Below, piece by piece: positions 18,288 to 26,678 of a stretch of 34,626 nucleotides of DNA. The stretch comes from Candidatus Dormiibacterota bacterium. GTDB taxonomy: Bacteria > Chloroflexota > Dormibacteria > Aeolococcales > Aeolococcaceae. Both the position numbers and the translations under genes were made by a program. The DNA is taken from the NCBI GenBank assembly GCA_003131685.1, contig PKWB01000195.1, positions 1 to 34,626 of the forward strand. Reading direction: 5' to 3'. Under the pieces are notes generated by a model, which was not told the origin of the DNA, made no database searches, and worked only from the letters and a program-made list of their open reading frames with translations. The stretch's first letter is position 1. Each line of letters starts with the position of its first letter.

Positions 18288-18697
18288 GCGACCACGCCGA
18301 CTCTGGTAGAGAGCGCGCGAAAAGAGCGGAATGCGCGGTAAGTGCCGCCTCTGATCTCGAAGAGGGGCAACGCGGATGCGCGAAAAGTGCGCGCCCCCTG
18401 CGCGATATCTACAAGAATGTCGATACGAACCTACACGACGCTGTAGATACCGCGCACCGGACGGCACTTATCGCGCACCCCGTTGCGGACGAAATCGATC
18501 TCAAAACAGGACTTACCGCGCATAACGCTCTTATCGCGCACGTCATAGGCACGTTCCCAGGGTCACGGGTGACGCGCCGGCGCACGCCGGAAGGGTTCAA
18601 GCACTTCTGGGACGAGCTCACCAGCCGTTCCGACGCTCACCGGCGAGGCGAGACGATTGGAGCCGCACGGCTCGAGCAACTGCAGCGCCGGCGATGA
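18284..18697 (+). CDS. Hypothetical protein hosting an origin-like repeat array
   Basis: GTGA overlap with primase stop and ATGA overlap with next gene; no recognised domain. Confidence 0.55.
   Translation: MSDHADSGRERAKRAECAVSAASDLEEGQRGCAKSARPLRDIYKNVDTNLHDAVDTAHRTALIAHPVADEIDLKTGLTAHNALIAHVIGTFPGSRVTRRRTPEGFKHFWDELTSRSDAHRRGETIGAARLEQLQRRR
18315..18539. repeat. Eight 14-bp sites in mirror-symmetric arrangement (putative replication origin)
   Basis: Sites at 18315, 18333, 18378, 18400 (one orientation) and 18442, 18463, 18508, 18526 (opposite). Paired start+end sums are 36854, 36854, 36854 and 36855. Confidence 0.8.
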
Positions 18698-19722
18698 CTC
18701 AGCTGCCGAGCCCGTTACTCGTTCCCGATCGGATCACGACGCTGGTGGGGCCACCTGACAATGAAATGGCTGCGCTGGTCGCTGCTCTTGCCGTGAGCTA
18801 TAAGACCGGAAGCCCACTTGTTCCCGGCTTTGTGCCGGAGGGACCGAGCGAGGTCCGCGTCTACGCATACCGGTTCACCTGGATTGATTGGAAGTGCTTG
18901 GCGGCCGACATTTGTCGTGTCGCTGGAATTGCACCTCCGGCGCTTTACCTTCGTTGCCCGGGTGACCCGCTCGTGACCCAGCTGGCTGCGCCGCGCGACC
19001 CCGACGCCTCCGTGTACTGGCACCCGTTGGTCAGCAAGGATGTCGATGCTGAGTTCGCTGCGGCGGAAGCCGCGGGTCACGAGCTTCCGCCGGTACTGAC
19101 GATCGTCTTTGACCCGGTCGGGGCAGCCGGTCTTGCAGACGGAGCGCTGCAGCAGCTCTACAGCAGCCTCGCCGGACAGACGGCGTTGATGGCCGGCCTG
19201 GAAGCTGACGAACCATGGATCGAGGACTTCGGGCCGGTCATCAGGCTGCCCAGCCTTCACGATTCAGTGCAGTGGAGGGATGTCCTTGCGCGCATCACCG
19301 GTGGCGACTCTGATGAGGCCCCACCACCAGCGGTGCCGTTACTTCGTCGACGCTCCCGACGTCCGGACCGTTCACCGGTCGATCCCGCAGTGCCGCAAGC
19401 CTTGGAGGAGGTCCGGGCGTTCTTCGTCGTCGAGGGGATCGACGCTCTCTCCGCGTTTCTCCGTGACGTCACTCCGACGAATCGCAACTCCTCCGGGATC
19501 GGGCGAGAGCGCGCGGTATCTCGGGCGGGCGGCTATGGAAAGCCGCGGTATGGCTCGAACGCGATGCGTCTCAACCGGGCACTGGCGCCGCGACGCTGTA
19601 CGGATACGGTGCCGTGTTTGACCAATGGCGCGAGGTTGATTCGAGGCTGGAGGGCCACTATCTCGAGCGAATTGCTCGCGGCGCCTTCAGCAAGGCCATC
19701 GCCGAGGCCGGGTCGCGGATGA
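18694..19722 (+). CDS. RepA/RecA-like AAA ATPase with degenerate Walker A
   Basis: ITTLVGPPDNEMAALVAALAVSYKTGSPLVPGF matches the layout of phage RepA-like ATPases but lacks GK[ST]. The 3' end may be incorrect (overlaps the next frame). Confidence 0.6.
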   Translation: MTQLPSPLLVPDRITTLVGPPDNEMAALVAALAVSYKTGSPLVPGFVPEGPSEVRVYAYRFTWIDWKCLAADICRVAGIAPPALYLRCPGDPLVTQLAAPRDPDASVYWHPLVSKDVDAEFAAAEAAGHELPPVLTIVFDPVGAAGLADGALQQLYSSLAGQTALMAGLEADEPWIEDFGPVIRLPSLHDSVQWRDVLARITGGDSDEAPPPAVPLLRRRSRRPDRSPVDPAVPQALEEVRAFFVVEGIDALSAFLRDVTPTNRNSSGIGRERAVSRAGGYGKPRYGSNAMRLNRALAPRRCTDTVPCLTNGARLIRGWRATISSELLAAPSARPSPRPGRG

Positions 19723-20057
19723 AGGTCATCTATCGCCATGGCCGAGATCCCCAGCTTGGCTTCCGTTCGCTCGGGCCACTCACCGTGCTGCAGGAGGACC
19801 ACCGCGGTGTCTATTACGAAGCCCCGCTCGCAGACGATGCCGACGTCCGGTCATTGGTGCCCGGGTTGCGGGCGGGCATCTACGGATCGTCGTTCGCCTT
19901 CCAGGTGCTCGATGAGCACCTGGTCAAGAGCCCCGGCAGCAGCGAGCACAACCCAGCCGGCTTGCCTGAGCTGACGATCCTCGATGTCCGCATCTCGGAA
20001 CTCGGGCCCACCTACCGTCCGGCCTATCCGCAAACCAGCGCGGGAATCCGCGACTGA
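19614..20057 (+). CDS. HK97-family prohead protease
   Basis: LYGYGAVFDQWREVDSRLEGHYLERIARGAFSKAI...ITILDVRISELGPTYRPAYPQTSAGIR-type layout. The open frame extends upstream to 19467 without ATG/GTG/TTG before 19614. Confidence 0.8.
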   Translation: MFDQWREVDSRLEGHYLERIARGAFSKAIAEAGSRMKVIYRHGRDPQLGFRSLGPLTVLQEDHRGVYYEAPLADDADVRSLVPGLRAGIYGSSFAFQVLDEHLVKSPGSSEHNPAGLPELTILDVRISELGPTYRPAYPQTSAGIRD

Positions 20058-20086
20058 CCATCACCAAATACAAAAAGGAGCACACC

Positions 20087-20317
20087 ATGGCAAATGACGC
20101 CGACCCGGTTTATGTGGCCATCACGTCGGGCGTCCAAATCATCAGAGCCAGCGGCCAGCAGATCCGGTTCGAGAAGGACAGGACCTTTCTCCGCGGGTCG
20201 CATCCTCTTCGTCTGCAGTGTCCGATCTACTTCGCTCCGTGCGGTGACTTTCTCGAATCGCCGCCGACGCCCAAGCCACGGCGCGGCATGGCGAGGATGC
20301 GAGCACCGAAGCAATGA
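20087..20317 (+). CDS. Small hypothetical phage-like protein
   Basis: Strong RBS aaaaaggag; 76 aa. Confidence 0.65.
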   Translation: MANDADPVYVAITSGVQIIRASGQQIRFEKDRTFLRGSHPLRLQCPIYFAPCGDFLESPPTPKPRRGMARMRAPKQ

Positions 20318-20664
20318 CGCCCAAGACCGCGCCCATTCGCTTTGTGACCCCATTCCACCCGCGCGTAGCTCAGGACGGACCACGCGAGGTCTTTGTCAGC
20401 CACTCCGAGGAACCGCTCCGCTGTCACAACAACTGTGGCGTGCAGCACTACCGAGTCGATCGGGACGTACCGAACCAACCGAGTGAGTCGGAATCGCGCC
20501 TGGTCGACGACTTCGACGCTGCGTACGCCCTCGCGATTGCGTGGCTGCCACAGGCGACCGAATTCTTTGGCCGGCGTGTAGGCGATGACGATTACGAGAA
20601 CCCCGAGGCGTGGCGATTCACCAGCAAGCACGAGGCCGTGTTCTGGCTGCTCGAGATGCCATGA
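20314..20664 (+). CDS. Hypothetical protein
   Basis: ATGA-coupled to neighbours on both sides. Confidence 0.6.
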   Translation: MTPKTAPIRFVTPFHPRVAQDGPREVFVSHSEEPLRCHNNCGVQHYRVDRDVPNQPSESESRLVDDFDAAYALAIAWLPQATEFFGRRVGDDDYENPEAWRFTSKHEAVFWLLEMP

Positions 20665-21026
20665 CGGTTCGATCCTGCGCGACCTGCATGCGGATCATCC
20701 CCGCAACGCAGACCCGCTGCGATGTTCACGAGGCTGCGTACAACGCCGAGCGCCAAGCCCAGCGCCAGCAGTACCGCGATCCGCGCTGGCTAGCCCTGCG
20801 AGCTCAGAAGGTCGCAGCTGAGAAGGGACACTGCCAGGACTGTGACCATCACCCTTCCAAGGAGGTCCATCACCGCTTCGCGGTCAAAGACGGTAACCCG
20901 CTTATCTGCCCGCTCGAGGATCTGCTGCTCTTGTGCCGCCCTTGTCATCTTCGGCGAGAACGCGGTCATGTCGAACGCTCTTTGCCAGGGCTGCTTCACA
21001 AGGCGCAACGTGGCGACGGACGGTAG
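20661..21026 (+). CDS. HNH endonuclease
   Basis: CATCMRIIPATQTRC...YRDPRWLALRAQKVAAEKGHCQDCDHHPSKEVHHRFAVKDGNPLICPLEDLLLLCRPCHLRRE. Confidence 0.9.
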   Translation: MTVRSCATCMRIIPATQTRCDVHEAAYNAERQAQRQQYRDPRWLALRAQKVAAEKGHCQDCDHHPSKEVHHRFAVKDGNPLICPLEDLLLLCRPCHLRRERGHVERSLPGLLHKAQRGDGR

Positions 21027-21035
21027 TAGGTCAGT

Positions 21036-21422
21036 TTGATTGACCCGTTCGATCCTCCGACTTCGCCGGGTCGCCATGAGCAGGTCCAGGTTCGGGTCAA
21101 TGCCTCTGCCGACCGGGCAGTCGCGCCTCTAGTCGAGGCCTTGGCCCAGTTCGACTCTCTGATCTCAGTGGAAAGCTGCCAAGGGGGTGAGCCGGACGCC
21201 CCAGATGCCTACGTGACGTTCAGGGTTGGGGAGACGTGGCGTGACTTGGGATGCTTCCTGGCGTGGCTGTCGTCTGCTCTCAACGACCAGCCGTACCGCT
21301 ATCGGCTGAGTCTCGTCTGGAACAACGGGGCATTCACCCCATGGGCGCAGATCCACGTTCCTCCCGCGTCCGTTACTCCGCTCGCGGCAGCGATCCGAAG
21401 TGTTGCGAGTCGGGCTAGCTAG
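21036..21422 (+). CDS. Hypothetical phage-type protein
   Basis: TTG-start ORF; ADRAVAPLVEALAQFDSLISVESCQGG resembles a common phage accessory family. Confidence 0.55.
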   Translation: MIDPFDPPTSPGRHEQVQVRVNASADRAVAPLVEALAQFDSLISVESCQGGEPDAPDAYVTFRVGETWRDLGCFLAWLSSALNDQPYRYRLSLVWNNGAFTPWAQIHVPPASVTPLAAAIRSVASRAS

Positions 21423-21660
21423 CCTTGAACTTATTGCGACAATCCGAACAGAGCATCACGCACTCGTCAGCGGTGCCGGAGTCGGTCCCGGGTACCCCGG
21501 TTGCCTTGTTTACGAAGTAATACAGATCCTGGCTGTATTTGTGCGGACAACGGCCTCCGGGATGAGGCGGCCTTTCGTAGTCGAGGTGTTCATCAATGCA
21601 CTCACACTGTCCGCTAGCGCGTGCGAAAACATCCTTCTTGACTTGGAGTGGATAGGCCAC
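21415..21660 (-). CDS. Small Cys/His-rich HNH-like zinc protein
   Basis: MAYPLQVKKDVFARASGQCECIDEHLDYERPPHPGGRCPHKYS...CVMLCSDCRNKFKAS. Confidence 0.6.
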   Translation of the reverse strand: MAYPLQVKKDVFARASGQCECIDEHLDYERPPHPGGRCPHKYSQDLYYFVNKATGVPGTDSGTADECVMLCSDCRNKFKAS

Positions 21661-22070
21661 CGATGTCCCTCCTGAATGGTCGTCTGTGGGTACTCTACGC
21701 CCAGCAACGCGACGATTCCTCGATCTGCCAGACGTGGTTCGCGCTTATGTTTTCGGTTGGTCGAGCGACCAATACCGGGGGGGTGGGTTGCGATCCTGGC
21801 GACGCCATCCCGCGCTGGGTGCGTCCGGTTATCCGCGAGAGAAACCGAATTGAGAAACCCGAGTGCGCGAGGAAAACGCCAGTCACGAACAGAGCCGTCA
21901 GCACGGTCAGGGAACCGCACCCGCTCTGGCGTGTTCGCGGCGAACGGTCTTTAGTCCTTGCACTCTCATGACCTTGTGCTCTGACAGGTTGTTGGTGCAT
22001 AAGGAGCACACTGGTTCAACTTGGGATAGGGGCCAGGTACGCAGGTTCCCGCAAAAAGGGGAACGGCAGC

Positions 22071-23600
22071 GTGAAGCGCGTCATCACGGGAACGGTCGCC
22101 CTTGCCGTGGCTTTTGCTAGTTTGGCGTTCACTGCGTCGCCCACCCCTGAAGGCAAGTTGACGTTTGCCAGTACGTCGCCACCGACCGTCAGTTTGAACC
22201 CAGCGGTCGGTCCGCCGAGTTCGAAGGTGGCTGTGAGTGGGCGCCACTTCGGCGCTTACGAGGCGGTCGACGTGTACTTCGACACGACAGACGAGAAGCT
22301 GGCCACCGCGAATGGGACGGGGAGCTTCACAACGACGATTCACATTCCCGCATCCGCGACGCCGGGGACGCATTGGTTCACCGCGATTGGTCGACACTCG
22401 GGACTCGCTGCGCAAACCGTGTTCACGGTGCAGACAAACTGGGCGCAATATCGTGATGACCCGGCTCACACCGGGTTCAACGGGTTCGAGAATGTGCTGG
22501 GGCCGAGCAACGTCTCGGGACTGACTCTCGCTTGGACCGCGACCACCGGCGGTGCCATCACTTCCTCGCCGGCGGTTGTCAACGGGGTCGCCTACGTCGG
22601 CTCCAACGATGGCAAGCTCTACGCGTTCCCAACCTCGTGCAATGGCACGTGCTCGCCACTATGGACCGGGATTACCGGCGGATCGATCGGCCGCTCCTCG
22701 CCAGCGGTGGCGAACGGAGTGGTCTACATCGGCTCTGAGGACGGCAAGCTCTATGCCTTCTCCACTGCCTGCAGAGGCACCTGCCCGCCGCTTTGGACGG
22801 GCAGCATCGGAACGTCCACCGACTCCTCGCCGACGGTGGCTAACGGGGTTGTATACATTGGCTCGACCACCAAGCTGTACGCCTTCCCCGCTTCCTGCAG
22901 TGGCACCTGCTCGCCGCTATGGACGGGTGTAACAGGAGGCTACACCTGGGACCCGACCGTCGCGAACAAGCTCGTCTACGTCGGCCTCGACTACTTCGCC
23001 GCCACGTGCAAGGGCTCGTGCGCGCCGCTGGGGCACGGGAACCAGGGAACCAATTGGACCACGTCGCCAGCGGCGGCCAATGGCTTGGTCTATTACGGCT
23101 TCGATAGCGGCAACAACGGTGTGGCCGTCAAAGCTTTCCCCAAGACGTGCAGCGGTGCCTGCGCCCCTGTGTGGGTCAACTGGATCGGTGTCGAATCATA
23201 TGTCCAGGGGGCGCCAGCGGTGGCCAACGGGGTCGTGTACTTCGGCTCCACTGACGGCACTCTTTACGTCCTTTCCGCTTCCTTGGTGGAGTTGTGGGAG
23301 GGGTACACCGCCGGCTCGATCTATTCCTCCCCGGCGGTGGCTAACGGGGTGGTCTACGTCGGCTCCGATGACGACAACGTGTACGCCTTCCCCGCCTCCT
23401 GCAGCACTCCATGCTCACCGCTGTGGACCGGGCTGACCGGCGGCCCAGTCGATTCGTCGCCCGCGGTGGCTAACGGTGTCGTCTACGTCGGCTCGGGCGA
23501 CGGCAAGCTCTACGCCTACAGTCTCGGCATGGTCGCGGGGCCGGCGCGTCCGTTCCCATACGGCCTCCATCCGAACTACTCGCTGAAGGTCAGCGCGTAG
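22071..23600 (+). CDS. Secreted PQQ-repeat-like beta-propeller with N-terminal Ig/IPT-like domain
   Basis: Signal peptide; about eight repeats of SSPAVANGVVYVGSxDGKLYAFPxSCxGTCSPLWTG. Confidence 0.85.
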   Translation: MKRVITGTVALAVAFASLAFTASPTPEGKLTFASTSPPTVSLNPAVGPPSSKVAVSGRHFGAYEAVDVYFDTTDEKLATANGTGSFTTTIHIPASATPGTHWFTAIGRHSGLAAQTVFTVQTNWAQYRDDPAHTGFNGFENVLGPSNVSGLTLAWTATTGGAITSSPAVVNGVAYVGSNDGKLYAFPTSCNGTCSPLWTGITGGSIGRSSPAVANGVVYIGSEDGKLYAFSTACRGTCPPLWTGSIGTSTDSSPTVANGVVYIGSTTKLYAFPASCSGTCSPLWTGVTGGYTWDPTVANKLVYVGLDYFAATCKGSCAPLGHGNQGTNWTTSPAAANGLVYYGFDSGNNGVAVKAFPKTCSGACAPVWVNWIGVESYVQGAPAVANGVVYFGSTDGTLYVLSASLVELWEGYTAGSIYSSPAVANGVVYVGSDDDNVYAFPASCSTPCSPLWTGLTGGPVDSSPAVANGVVYVGSGDGKLYAYSLGMVAGPARPFPYGLHPNYSLKVSA

Positions 23601-23661
23601 GTCACACAGCGTCGGGACGTCGCCATAAGCACACACGCGAACTGCGACGGATGCTGCGGCG

Positions 23662-24015
23662 ATGCCACACACCGCCCCGACGTCTGCTGCCGTCTACGCT
23701 CGTATCTCCCACGACCCCTCAGGCGAGCCGTTAGGTGTGCAACGCCAGGAAGCCGATTGCCTTGAGGAGGCGAAGCGGCGCGGTTGGAGCGTTGCTCAGG
23801 TATATGACGAGGACAATCTCAGCGCGTTCAACACCAAGACGCCGAGCCCCGAGTACCAGCGACGTGTGAGCGACATTGAACTCGGTCGGCGCGATGGAGT
23901 GATGATCTGGCGACTGGACGGGCTGCATCGCCAGCCGCGCGAGCTCGAGGAGTTCATCGTCCTTTGCGACAGCGACGACGGCAGGAGAGTGCAACGCGAG
24001 GTCGGGACCGGTTAG
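23662..24015 (+). pseudogene. Truncated serine recombinase (N-terminal resolvase domain only)
   Basis: AAVYARISHDPSGEPLGVQRQEADCLEEAKRRGW...MIWRLDGLHRQPRELEEFI then stop after ~117 aa; no recombinase or zinc-ribbon domain downstream. Confidence 0.75.
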
Positions 24016-24141
24016 ACCCGTCTCTTTAGATGTACGCGTTTGTGAACTAGTACACTCGGAACAGATCGCATGGACCTAGTCCTCGAGCTTTCGAGGGCGC
24101 TCCTCACCCGGACGCGGTCGCTGAGATTGGGAGACTATGGC

Positions 24142-25254
24142 GTGCGTCGAAACCTCAGGCGCACAGCGCTGGCCGGAGCCGTTGCGGCTGCCTTCGTCGC
24201 GCTGACCCCAGGTGGCGCTGGGCAAGCTGCGTCACTTCACTGGAGCTTGGTGAACTCGCCCAAGGCCAGCAGTGGGGACAACCAACTGAACAGTGTGAGT
24301 TGCGTCGGTCTCAGCTTCTGCATGGCTGTCGGCTCTAACTACGGCACGGCCGAGCAGGCCCTCATCGAGAAGTGGGACGGGAGCAGCTGGAGCGTGGTCA
24401 GCTCGCCGAACAACAGCAGCGTGCAACTCGAAGGCGTGAGCTGCGCGAGCACGAGTTCCTGCATGGCTGTCGGCTATTACTACGCCACGGCCGACCAGGC
24501 CCTCATCGAAGAGTGGAACGGGACCAGCTGGAGCGTAGTCAGCTCGCCCAACCCCGTCGGCGGCAACTACCTGACCGGCGTGAGCTGCGTCAGCGGCAGC
24601 TTCTGCGTAGCTGTCGGCTTCTACGCCAACTCCGAACTAACTCTCATCGAAGAGTGGAACGGGACCACCTGGAGATTAGTGAATTCGCCTAACCAAAGCG
24701 GTAGCGTGTTCGACTTCCTCGAAGCAGTGAGCTGCACTAGCGCCAGTTTCTGCATGGCGGTCGGCGACTACTCCAACGGTTCAGATACGAACGGACAAGC
24801 CCTCATTGAGAAGTGGAACGGCCTTACGTGGCTGCTGAGTCCACCCAACATCAGCAGCACTCATTCCAACTACCTCGGTGGCGTGAGTTGCGTCAGCAAG
24901 AGTTTCTGCCTCGCCACCGGCTACTTCTTCAACATCAATCAGCCTCTCACCGAGAAGTGGAATGGGAGCGGTTGGCGCACGTTGAGTTCGCCCTTCAGCC
25001 AGTTCACCGGGGTGAGCTGCGTCAGCAGCAGCTTCTGCATGGCCGTCGGCTCTACCTACGCCACGAATTTCCAGACTCGCATCGAGAAGTGGAATGGGAG
25101 CAGCTGGAGCATCGTGAGCTCGCCCAACACTAGCGCCACTCAGGACAACCAGCTCAACGGCGTCTGGTGTGCGAGCACGAGCTTTTGTATTGCCGCCGGC
25201 AGCTACTTCAACGGTGCGAATAACCAGACGCTCATCGAGAAGTGGGCCGCCTAG
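24142..25254 (+). CDS. Secreted seven-repeat protein, probable beta-propeller
   Basis: Seven repeats of GVSCxSxSFCMAVGxY...ALIEKWNGSSWSVVSSPN after a signal peptide. Confidence 0.8.
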   Translation: MRRNLRRTALAGAVAAAFVALTPGGAGQAASLHWSLVNSPKASSGDNQLNSVSCVGLSFCMAVGSNYGTAEQALIEKWDGSSWSVVSSPNNSSVQLEGVSCASTSSCMAVGYYYATADQALIEEWNGTSWSVVSSPNPVGGNYLTGVSCVSGSFCVAVGFYANSELTLIEEWNGTTWRLVNSPNQSGSVFDFLEAVSCTSASFCMAVGDYSNGSDTNGQALIEKWNGLTWLLSPPNISSTHSNYLGGVSCVSKSFCLATGYFFNINQPLTEKWNGSGWRTLSSPFSQFTGVSCVSSSFCMAVGSTYATNFQTRIEKWNGSSWSIVSSPNTSATQDNQLNGVWCASTSFCIAAGSYFNGANNQTLIEKWAA

Positions 25255-25628
25255 CCCCGCAGAGCCGTCAGCCCGCCGGATCGAGCACCCTACCCCCGGG
25301 GTTGGGGGACGTGTTCGAGGCGGCACTCGCGCGACGCTCGGCGTTGCGTCCGTCAGGCTGACCGCCACGCATCCTCACAGTGACCGCCGACGAGCGGCTT
25401 CCTCCCGCTCTTGCCTGGCCTAGGCGTCGGCCTCGATGGCGGCAGCGATGGCAGCGGAGCAACTCGCGAGACTGCGGCCGCGGTTTACCGGCACGGCCAC
25501 GACGCTAAAGGGATCTTTCTCGAGGGCGCCGGATGGTGCCCCTTGATAAAGGCCATGGCCGCCGCGCAATATGCACCAATGCCGTCGCACGCTTCACGTG
25601 CGGCGCGCCCCATCAGGGAGGGACCCGA

Positions 25629-26249
25629 ATGCGTCGATTGCCCATCATCGCCGCCGGCGTTGCCACCGTCGCGCTGGCAGGCACCGTCATCGCTGTCCAC
25701 GCCGGAAGCCCGCAGCCCGAAGGAGTCTTCGACGGCCTGAGCACTGCTACCAACAACGTCGCCGCGTGCAGTGCGATCATGGGTGGCGGCGGATTGTGCA
25801 ACCTCTCCGTTCACGGTACCTACATCACCATGGGTGGGCAGGGGGCGCAGGCCAACGCCGCGCTGCTCGGCACCGGCAAGTACACCGGCGCGTTGACGGT
25901 CAACTGGGCCACTTATGGTTCCAACAACGGCGAGAACTGCGCTCAGGTCAGTGGCACCATGACCTTCACATCGGGGTCGAGCGTTCTCAAGACCAAGCTG
26001 ATGACAGGGACAAGTCCTGGGTCCCTCATCTGCGAGGTGCCGGAGTCCTATAACGGCTTCAATCGCATGGGCGACTACTACGATCAGGTCGTCAGCGGGA
26101 CCGGCAAGTTCAAGAACATCGTTCCGTCATCCTCAACGGTTGAGTTCATTGTCTTCTCGTACGCAACGTTGAACGGTTCTCAGACGGCGACCGGTGTGTA
26201 TCTCGACCAGGGCAACTTCGGCGCCGGCACCCAGCTGGTCGTTGGCTGA
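25629..26249 (+). CDS. Secreted hypothetical protein (paralog of 27110-27693)
   Basis: MRRLPIIAAGVATVALAGTVIAVHAG signal; GGGGLCNLSVHGTY...YTGALTVNWA...NNGENCAQVSGTMTF. Confidence 0.7.
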   Translation: MRRLPIIAAGVATVALAGTVIAVHAGSPQPEGVFDGLSTATNNVAACSAIMGGGGLCNLSVHGTYITMGGQGAQANAALLGTGKYTGALTVNWATYGSNNGENCAQVSGTMTFTSGSSVLKTKLMTGTSPGSLICEVPESYNGFNRMGDYYDQVVSGTGKFKNIVPSSSTVEFIVFSYATLNGSQTATGVYLDQGNFGAGTQLVVG

Positions 26250-26436
26250 GGCCGGTGGGAAGGGGGTCGGGCGAGGACCCTGTCCACGCGAGGGAGATGT
26301 ATGGCCGCTCGCCAGGGGAAGTGACTCTAGGCTCGCCCGGCCCTTACGCCCAGCATAGGCCGGTCGCAGTCGGTCAATCGACGGTCCCCTCGCGGACAGA
26401 CCGGGCTGTCCGCGTCCTGCGACTATTGCGCGCGCA

Positions 26437-26616
26437 ATGCTCGTCTGTGGGAACTGCGCGAGTGACCGCGTCATCCCGCTGACCTTTCCATCGGTGCTCA
26501 TCGAGCAACTCTTCCTGGAGGCACCCGACCGTCCCGTCGCCAAGTGTGTGGATTGCGGCTATCGGCTGACAGCGTCCGAGGTCGCCGCGCAAGAGGACGA
26601 CTTCGCGCCGGACTGA
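26437..26616 (+). CDS. Small zinc-ribbon protein
   Basis: My reading (below ORF-track cutoff): MLVCGNCASDRVIPLTFPSVLIEQLFLEAPDRPVAKCVDCGYRLTASEVAAQEDDFAPD; two CxxC knuckles. Confidence 0.55.
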   Translation: MLVCGNCASDRVIPLTFPSVLIEQLFLEAPDRPVAKCVDCGYRLTASEVAAQEDDFAPD

Positions 26617-26678
26617 CGCTATTTCGGCTGGCGGACCGACCCCACCCCAGGTGCTCGATACGTGGGGGCATGGGGACG

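Noticed and set aside
21648-21971. Plus-strand ORFs upstream of the PQQ-like gene
   Set aside because: Overlapping frames with no RBS, domain or consistent composition; treated as intergenic or decayed sequence.
22500-25254. Possible CRISPR or DNA tandem-repeat array
   Set aside because: Periodicity follows codon-level protein repeats (propeller blades) with diverged DNA; no constant direct repeat with spacers.
22071-25254. Diversity-generating retroelement variable region
   Set aside because: No reverse transcriptase and no near-identical template repeat with adenine-specific differences recognised.
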